Origin: Lamprobacter sp964516305
Lineage (GTDB): Bacteria; Pseudomonadota; Gammaproteobacteria; Chromatiales; Chromatiaceae
Assembly: GCA_964516305.1 (NCBI GenBank)
Contig: CAZEZH010000067.1
Location: forward strand, 1 to 16,963
Direction: 5' to 3'
DNA: 16,963 bases
This document shows positions 13,181 through 16,963 of the stretch, piece after piece. The notes under the pieces were generated by a model. It did not search any database and was not told where the DNA came from. It saw only the letters and a program-made list of their open reading frames with translations. Numbering within the stretch: the first letter of the stretch is position 1; every line of letters begins with the position of its first letter. The position numbers were made by a program, and so were the translations under genes.

Positions 13181-13428
13181 GCTGCCTTCCCTCGTAATGG
13201 GTCTTTGAGTAGCCTAGAACGTCCGCCGCAAGAGCGGATGCTGGCCAGGAGCGAAACCGGCGCTACCGGTCAGCTATGCGTGGGAGCCTGATCAAGGCCC
13301 GCCCCGCGAAATTGAGCGCCCGCGTCCCAGCCGGCGCCGGCCCTATCAGCGGAAATGGCAAAAGGCCGGCGGCCCGAAGCCGCCAGCCTTAGTCGATCCC
13401 AGCTTTAAGGCAGGGTACAAGGATGGCG
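13181..13428 (-). other. rplL-rpoB spacer with attenuator and further dyads
   Basis: This 248-nt spacer carries no gene. Apart from the attenuator hairpin at 13360-13390 it contains a perfect 12-nt palindrome, GCCGGCGCCGGC (13330-13341). It also has a small stem ACCGG/CCGGT (13257-13271) and a TCCGC/GCGGA dyad near 13223-13239. In E. coli the equivalent spacer carries both an attenuator and an RNase III processing site, so one of the dyads could be a processing structure; that is inference. No convincing promoter was seen. Confidence 0.5.
13360..13390 (-). terminator. Partial terminator (attenuator) between rplL and rpoB
   Basis: Arms at 13379-13390 and 13362-13373 form a 12-bp GC-rich stem with one G-U wobble and the loop UUCGG in the minus-strand RNA, running into UUUU (13363-13360). 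The stem is strong but the U tract is short, which suits incomplete termination. The position matches the known E. coli rplL-rpoB attenuator, which lowers rpoBC transcription relative to the ribosomal protein genes. Confidence 0.8.
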
Positions 13429-13809
13429 TTACTTAACCTCGACGGTCGCACCAGCCTCTTCCAGCTCCTTCTTAGCTGCCTCGGCGTCGTCCTTGGAGAC
13501 CGCTTCTTTCAGCGTCGCCGGAGCACCTTCAACCGCGTCCTTGGCCTCCTTCAGGCCCAGGCCAGTCAGGGCACGCACTGCCTTGATGACCGCAACCTTA
13601 TTGGCGCCGAACGAGGTCAGCACAACATCGAACTCGGTCTGCTCTTCAACTGGAGCCGCATCGGCACCGCCGGCAGCGGCTGGGGCTGCGGCAACGGCGG
13701 CCGCAGCGGTCACTCCAAATTTCTCTTCCATCGCGCTGATGAGATCAACGACTTCCATCACCGTCATGTTGGCAATGGCTTCCAGGATTTCGTCTTTAGA
13801 AACAGCCAT
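13429..13809 (-). CDS. rplL: 50S ribosomal protein L7/L12
   Basis: L7/L12 forms the multi-copy stalk of the 50S subunit that recruits and activates the translational GTPases, including the EF-G and EF-Tu encoded in this same window. It has 126 aa (E. coli 121). The N-terminal dimerisation helices (about 1-33, AVSKDEILEAIANMTVMEV) bind L10. An Ala/Gly-rich flexible hinge follows (about 34-55). The C-terminal factor-binding domain contains the hallmark ANKVAVIKAVRALTGLGLKE. The ATG at 13809 is preceded by GGAG 8 nt upstream. It follows rplJ after 73 nt, the usual pairing that lets L10 and L12 be made under one L10 feedback control, with extra L12 initiation. Confidence 0.98.
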   Translation of the reverse strand: MAVSKDEILEAIANMTVMEVVDLISAMEEKFGVTAAAAVAAAPAAAGGADAAPVEEQTEFDVVLTSFGANKVAVIKAVRALTGLGLKEAKDAVEGAPATLKEAVSKDDAEAAKKELEEAGATVEVK

Positions 13810-13882
13810 GGGCTTATCTCCGTGTTAATGATTCGTTTGCAATGAATGATCGCGATCGCAGGACGCTAAGTCCCATCGAGGA

Positions 13883-14410
13883 TCAAGCCGCTTCTTTCGC
13901 GTCGCGCACAGCACTGAGGGTACGGGCCAGCTTGCTCGGCACCTCGTTGAGGGTGGTTGCCAGCTTCTGCACCGGCGCTTTCATCACCGCCATCAGCTGA
14001 CTGATCGACTCGTCGTAGGTCGGCATTTTAGCCAGCTTGCTGAGTTCGGAGCCGTCAAGGAGTTGGCCGCCGATCGCAATCATGCGGACCTGGAACTCTT
14101 TGTGCTCTTTGGCAAAACCCTCAGCAACACGGCCGACAGAGCCCGGGTCGGACTGCCCAAACGCGAGCACCAGCGGGCCGCTAAGGGCCTCGTCCATGCA
14201 CGCGAAGTCAGTGCCGGCAAGCGCACGCTTCGCGAGCGTGTTCTTGACCACCCGAACGTAGACCCCAGCCTTACGCGCCTCGACGCGCAGTTTGGTCATC
14301 TCTTCGACGGTTAACCCGCGATACTCAGCGCCAACCGCCGAGTGTGCGGTCTGAGCGACCTCCGCGACCTCGGCGACGATGCGTTCTTTCTGGGCAAAGG
14401 TCAGTGCCAC
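13883..14410 (-). CDS. rplJ: 50S ribosomal protein L10
   Basis: L10 anchors the L12 dimers to 23S rRNA at the stalk base, and the L10-L12 complex represses its own mRNA. It has 175 aa from the chosen start (E. coli 165). The N-terminal half matches L10 (AGVYVRVVKNTLAKRAL), and the C-terminal helix ending LARTLSAVRDAKEAA is the L12-binding segment, matching E. coli LVRTLAAVRDAKEAA. The start is GTG at 14410 (MALTFAQKERIVAEV, like E. coli MALNLQDKQAIVAEV). A GTG at 14419 would add three residues, but it overlaps the AGGAGG ribosome-binding site, so it is rejected. The gene is preceded by an L10 leader RNA. Confidence 0.97.
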   Translation of the reverse strand: MALTFAQKERIVAEVAEVAQTAHSAVGAEYRGLTVEEMTKLRVEARKAGVYVRVVKNTLAKRALAGTDFACMDEALSGPLVLAFGQSDPGSVGRVAEGFAKEHKEFQVRMIAIGGQLLDGSELSKLAKMPTYDESISQLMAVMKAPVQKLATTLNEVPSKLARTLSAVRDAKEAA

Positions 14411-14418
14411 AGACGTCA

Positions 14419-14424
14419 CCTCCT
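14419..14424 (-). promoter_or_regulatory. Ribosome-binding site that decides the rplJ start
   Basis: AGGAGG on the minus strand lies 8 nt before the GTG at 14410. The same hexamer overlaps the alternative GTG at 14419, which leaves no spacer for that codon. This is why the shorter L10 was chosen. Confidence 0.85.
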
Positions 14425-14529
14425 AATCGGATTGAGGTTAGACAAACGTCCAACCCGGTGAATCAGGGCGCTGTTCCTTTGCGAGCACCTGATCATGGTA
14501 CCTGTACCGTCGCCAGCAAAACCGGTTCC

Positions 14530-14635
14530 GGGACAGCATCTACGCAGGCGGCGATTAAGCCGAGACGCGTGAATCCTGTCGAACGACTCGACGCCTGCGG
14601 TCTTTGACGGACGTCGGCTATGCAGCCACTGTCCC
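14530..14635 (-). ncRNA. L10 leader (autoregulatory mRNA element upstream of rplJ)
   Basis: The rplA-rplJ spacer folds into the arrangement expected of the L10 leader, where the L10-L12 complex binds to repress rplJL translation. An outer stem pairs GGGACAG (14635-14629) with CTGTCCC (14536-14530). Inside it is a small hairpin GGCT/AGCC (14616-14627), then a single-stranded GUCAAAGA, then the long arm CGCAGGCG with CGCCTGCG (14592-14599 with 14543-14550). The sequences AAAGACCGCAGG and CCTGCGTAGATG at the junction resemble the family's kink-turn region. The element ends about 105 nt before the rplJ ribosome-binding site. An Rfam covariance search would confirm it. Confidence 0.85.
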
Positions 14636-14701
14636 AAAGCTCATCGAAGCCTGCGACTGCCTGAGCCCTGTTCTCAAGAGCCCATTGAGTCACGGCCGAA
14701 A

Positions 14702-15397
14702 TCAGAACGCCAGGGCGCTATGATCGATTGTCAGGCCCGGGCCCATCGTTGATGAGACCGTAACCTTTTTCATGTAAATACCCTTGGCCGCACTTGGCTT
14801 GGCCTTGGCGAGGTTCGCCAAAAGTGCCTCCAGATTCTCGCGCAGCTTATCAGCGTCAAAATCCATCTTGCCGAGGGGGCAGTGGATAATGCCCGCCTTA
14901 TCCGTACGGTAGCGCACCTGACCCGCCTTGGCGTTTTGTACCGCCTCGGCCACGTTCGGGGTCACCGTGCCCACCTTCGGGTTCGGCATCAAACCCCGTG
15001 GGCCGAGCAGCTTGCCGAGTTGGCCGACGACGCGCATGGCATCCGGCGAGGCAATGACGACGTCAAAATTCAGATTGCCGCCCTTCATCTCTTCGGCGAG
15101 GTCTTCCATGCCAACCCGATCAGCGCCGGCCTCAGTCGCCGCATCGGCGTTCGCGCCTTGAGTAAAGACCGCGACGCGCACCTGCTTACCGATACCATGA
15201 GGCAGCACGGTCGAGCCGCGCACCACCTGATCTGACTTGCGCGGATCAACGCCCAGGTTCACAGCAACATCGACATTTTCGACGAACTTCACGTTTGAGA
15301 GTGACTTCAATAAGTCGAAGGCCTCTTCAGCCGCATAGGTGCGGCCGTGCTCGACACGCTCGCGAATGGCCGCTGTTCGTTTCGTTAACTTCGCCAT
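14702..15397 (-). CDS. rplA: 50S ribosomal protein L1
   Basis: L1 forms the mobile L1 stalk of the 50S subunit at the E site and also represses translation of its own rplK-rplA mRNA. It has 231 aa (E. coli 234). It starts MAKLTKRTAAIRERVEHGRTY. The conserved core GKLLGPRGLMPNPKVGTVT is present, as is the C-terminal STMGPGLTIDHSAL. The ATG at 15397 overlaps the rplK stop by one base (TAATG), so translation is almost certainly coupled to rplK. The next gene, rplJ, is 291 nt downstream behind its own leader. Confidence 0.98.
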   Translation of the reverse strand: MAKLTKRTAAIRERVEHGRTYAAEEAFDLLKSLSNVKFVENVDVAVNLGVDPRKSDQVVRGSTVLPHGIGKQVRVAVFTQGANADAATEAGADRVGMEDLAEEMKGGNLNFDVVIASPDAMRVVGQLGKLLGPRGLMPNPKVGTVTPNVAEAVQNAKAGQVRYRTDKAGIIHCPLGKMDFDADKLRENLEALLANLAKAKPSAAKGIYMKKVTVSSTMGPGLTIDHSALAF

Positions 15398-15831
15398 TAC
15401 GCGCCCCCCTCAACCTTTAGACCCATAGCGCGTGCGCTACCTGCGATAGTGCGCACAGCCCCCTCGAGATCAGCGGCGTTGAGATCTGGCATTTTAGTGT
15501 TCGCAATCTCTTCAATCTGCTCGCGCGTCACGGTACCAACGAGGGCGGTATTTGGTGTCGGACTCCCCTTCGCGACGCCAGCAGCCTTCTTCAACAAGAT
15601 CGACGCAGGCGGCGTCTTGGTGATGAAGGTGAAACTGCGATCCGAGTAGACGGTGATGACCACCGGCGTCGGCAGCCCCTTCTCCATATCTTGGGTCTTC
15701 GCATTGAAGGCCTTACAGAACTCCATAATGTTGACACCGTGCTGACCCAACGCTGGGCCGACCGGCGGACTCGGGTTGGCCTCGGCGGCCTTGACCTGTA
15801 GTTTGATATAGGCGGTTACTTTCTTCGCCAT
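15397..15831 (-). CDS. rplK: 50S ribosomal protein L11
   Basis: L11 binds the GTPase-associated region of 23S rRNA at the base of the L12 stalk and is needed for stringent-response signalling by RelA on the ribosome. It has 144 aa (E. coli 142). It starts MAKKVTAYIKLQVKAAEANP. The flexible proline-rich segment PSPPVGPALGQHGVN (20-34) is the site near which thiostrepton acts. The C-terminal RNA-binding domain contains KMPDLNAADLEGAVRTIAGS. An upstream in-frame ATG would add 23 unrelated residues; the ATG at 15831 is preferred because it matches the family and has AGGAG 9 nt upstream. The stop overlaps the rplA start. Confidence 0.98.
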   Translation of the reverse strand: MAKKVTAYIKLQVKAAEANPSPPVGPALGQHGVNIMEFCKAFNAKTQDMEKGLPTPVVITVYSDRSFTFITKTPPASILLKKAAGVAKGSPTPNTALVGTVTREQIEEIANTKMPDLNAADLEGAVRTIAGSARAMGLKVEGGA

Positions 15832-15965
15832 CCTGTGACGCTCCTGCGGGTGCAAACGCTGGCGACAAACCAGCTCCCCGACGCATGGACCGCGCAACAC
15901 GCGGCCGTGGATGAAACTGACGGCCGGTCAGTGGTCACCAGCTCGCCAAGACATGCTAAGGCCGA
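15832..15965 (-). other. nusG-rplK spacer
   Basis: This 134-nt spacer has no gene. It holds a 6-bp dyad ACTGAC/GTCAGT with a 5-nt centre (15916-15932) and the candidate L1 operator next to the rplK start. E. coli has a promoter in the equivalent place, but I could not find a convincing -35/-10 pair here. Confidence 0.5.
15841..15880 (-). promoter_or_regulatory. Candidate L1 operator hairpin overlapping the rplK ribosome-binding site
   Basis: In the minus-strand RNA, CGGG, then GA, then GCUGG, a 7-nt loop, CCAGC, GUUUGCA and CCCG form two stems around an asymmetric internal loop (GA opposite GUUUGCA). The AGGAG of rplK begins one base after the hairpin. L1 is known to repress rplK-rplA by binding a leader structure that mimics its 23S rRNA site, with a GC-rich stem and such an asymmetric loop. 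Shape and position agree; the exact match to the L1 consensus was not verified. Confidence 0.6.
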
Positions 15966-16499
15966 TCAGCCCTTTTCAACCTGGCTAAACTCGAGATCAA
16001 CAGGGGTCGAGCGGCCGAAGATCAAAACCGAGACCTTGACTCGGCTCTTCTCATAGTCCACTTCTTCAACTACCCCGTTGAAGTCGGTGAAGGGGCCATC
16101 GGTGACGCGAATCACCTCACCTGGTTCGTACAGCACCTTCGGTCGTGGTTTCTCAACGCCCTCTTGCACGCGCTGCCGGATCGCCTCGGCCTGCGCGTCG
16201 GGGATGGGCGCTGGGCGGTCTCCCTTACCACCGATAAACCCCATCACCCGTGGCACGTCCTTGACCAGATGCCAGGTCTCGTCAGTCATGTCCATGTTGA
16301 CAAAGACATAGCCCGGGAAGAACTTTCGCTCGCTCTTGCGCTGTTGGCCGTTGCGAATCTCCACCACTTCCTCGGTCGGCACCAGAATCTCACCGAACGC
16401 ATCTTCCATTTGTGCACGCTCGGCTCGCTCGCGGATCGACTTTGCGACATGGCTCTCAAAACCGGAGAAGGCGTGGATCACGTACCAGCGTTTGGCCAT
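15966..16499 (-). CDS. nusG: Transcription termination/antitermination factor NusG
   Basis: NusG binds the clamp of RNA polymerase, suppresses pausing and links polymerase to Rho or, through S10, to the leading ribosome. It has 177 aa from the chosen start (E. coli 181). The NGN domain begins AKRWYVIHAFSGFESHVAKS and contains KFFPGYVFVNMDMTDETWHLV. The C-terminal KOW domain holds PGEVIRVTDGPFTDFNGVVEEV and ends in VDLEFSQVEKG. An in-frame ATG 31 codons upstream lies inside secE and would add unrelated sequence, so the ATG at 16499 is used; it follows the secE stop by 1 nt, indicating coupled translation. Confidence 0.98.
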   Translation of the reverse strand: MAKRWYVIHAFSGFESHVAKSIRERAERAQMEDAFGEILVPTEEVVEIRNGQQRKSERKFFPGYVFVNMDMTDETWHLVKDVPRVMGFIGGKGDRPAPIPDAQAEAIRQRVQEGVEKPRPKVLYEPGEVIRVTDGPFTDFNGVVEEVDYEKSRVKVSVLIFGRSTPVDLEFSQVEKG

Positions 16500-16500
16500 A

Positions 16501-16878
16501 TTAGCCACCGCTCCCAACCAGGAGATTGAAGATCGTTCGCAGGATCGTATCGAACAGCCACAGAATGAGGCCGAGAATAAAGACCATGACAATCACGATC
16601 AGTGTCGTCTGTATGGTCTCTTGACGGGTCGGCCAAACGACCTTGCGCACCTCCATGCGCGAGTCGAGCGCAAAGCGCCAGAGCTGCCTCCCTTGAGCGG
16701 AGGTCAAGGCCAAGGCAGCGGCGCCACTCGCTATCACGAGCAGACCTAGGGTGCGCAACAGCACCGAATACGCAGCAAAGAAATAGAAGGCCCAAATGCC
16801 AGCGACCAACAGGAGGACCGCGACGGCGAGTTTGGCCGTATCCAGACCGGACGAAGCGGCCTCGGCTCGTGCATTCAT
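16501..16878 (-). CDS. secE: Preprotein translocase subunit SecE
   Basis: SecE clamps the SecY channel in the inner membrane and is essential for Sec-dependent export. It has 125 aa, close to the 127 aa three-helix form of E. coli. Predicted membrane helices are at about 17-36, 40-60 and 93-110. Between the second and third is the conserved cytoplasmic amphipathic stretch RMEVRKVVWPTRQET (74-88), the signature of the family, followed by the essential third helix. The ATG at 16878 has an AAGG-containing site about 12 nt upstream. It lies 30 nt after tRNA-Trp and 1 nt before nusG, the standard secE-nusG pair. Confidence 0.97.
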   Translation of the reverse strand: MNARAEAASSGLDTAKLAVAVLLLVAGIWAFYFFAAYSVLLRTLGLLVIASGAAALALTSAQGRQLWRFALDSRMEVRKVVWPTRQETIQTTLIVIVMVFILGLILWLFDTILRTIFNLLVGSGG

Positions 16879-16908
16879 GGGTTACCGGGCACCTTCACGG
16901 TGCGTGTT

Positions 16909-16963
16909 TGGCAGGCCAGGAGGGACTCGAACCCCCAACCTGCGGTTTTGGAGACCGCTGCTC
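16909..16963 (-). tRNA. tRNA-Trp (CCA anticodon), 5' end cut by window edge
   Basis: The visible 55 nt contain the 3' part of the D arm (GAGC), the anticodon stem GCGGT/ACCGC with loop CTCCAAA and anticodon CCA at 16951-16949, the T arm GGGGG-TTCGAGT-CCCTC, the acceptor strand CTGGCCT, a discriminator G and an encoded CCA end. It decodes UGG. In gammaproteobacteria tRNA-Trp commonly sits between tufB and secE, as its position here suggests. The remaining 5' part, about 20 nt, is outside the window. Confidence 0.96.

Noticed and set aside
13848..13861. GCGATCGC palindrome in the rplJ-rplL spacer, resembling the cyanobacterial HIP1 octamer
   Set aside because: I noticed it only here; a single copy in GC-rich DNA is expected by chance and the genes are not cyanobacterial.
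14416..14693. Short open frames in both directions in the rplA-rplJ spacer
   Set aside because: The region folds as an L10 leader, and the predicted peptides are low-complexity and overlap each other in several frames.
15832..15900. Upstream in-frame start extending L11 by 23 residues
   Set aside because: It would run through the candidate L1 operator and the AGGAG site, and the added sequence does not match L11.
16500..16592. Upstream in-frame ATG extending NusG by 31 residues
   Set aside because: The extension lies inside the secE coding region, does not resemble NusG, and the MAKRWYVI start matches the family.

Overview
This window is a contiguous, entirely minus-strand translation and transcription operon from a high-GC gammaproteobacterium. 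Read in the direction of transcription (right to left), the order is tRNA-Trp (cut by the window edge), secE, nusG, rplK, rplA, rplJ, rplL, rpoB, rpoC, rpsL, rpsG, fusA and tuf (cut by the left edge). The proteins align closely from memory with the Escherichia coli proteins. RpoC has the same length (1407 aa) and the same numbering of its zinc and Mg-binding residues. The rif cluster (secE to rpoC) runs straight into the str cluster (rpsL to tuf), whereas in E. coli the two are far apart. The joined order and the protein features fit Chromatiales-like or other non-enteric Gammaproteobacteria, but this placement is an inference.

Right part (about 13.4-16.96 kb): a tRNA-Trp with encoded CCA lies 30 nt upstream of secE. 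secE and nusG are separated by 1 nt. rplK and rplA share a TAATG stop/start overlap. Two ribosomal-protein feedback sites can be drawn: a likely L1 operator hairpin touching the rplK ribosome-binding site, and a clear L10 leader between rplA and rplJ. A strong hairpin with a short U tract after rplL is the counterpart of the known rplL-rpoB attenuator, which sets polymerase synthesis below ribosomal protein synthesis.

Middle (4.6-13.2 kb): rpoB and rpoC encode the two large RNA polymerase subunits. RpoB carries about 22 extra residues, compared with E. coli, upstream of the rifampicin region. The 165-nt rpoB-rpoC gap holds a 13-bp hairpin and a three-copy 11-nt tandem repeat.

Left part (1-4.6 kb): a near-consensus sigma-70 promoter (TTGACA, 17 nt, TATACT) sits just after rpoC and gives the str genes their own start point, with a leader of about 335 nt. 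rpsL, rpsG, fusA and tuf follow.

I found no mobile element, CRISPR array, defence system or unknown protein gene. This is a conserved housekeeping region, and the points worth a second look are in the non-coding spacers and the RpoB insertion.
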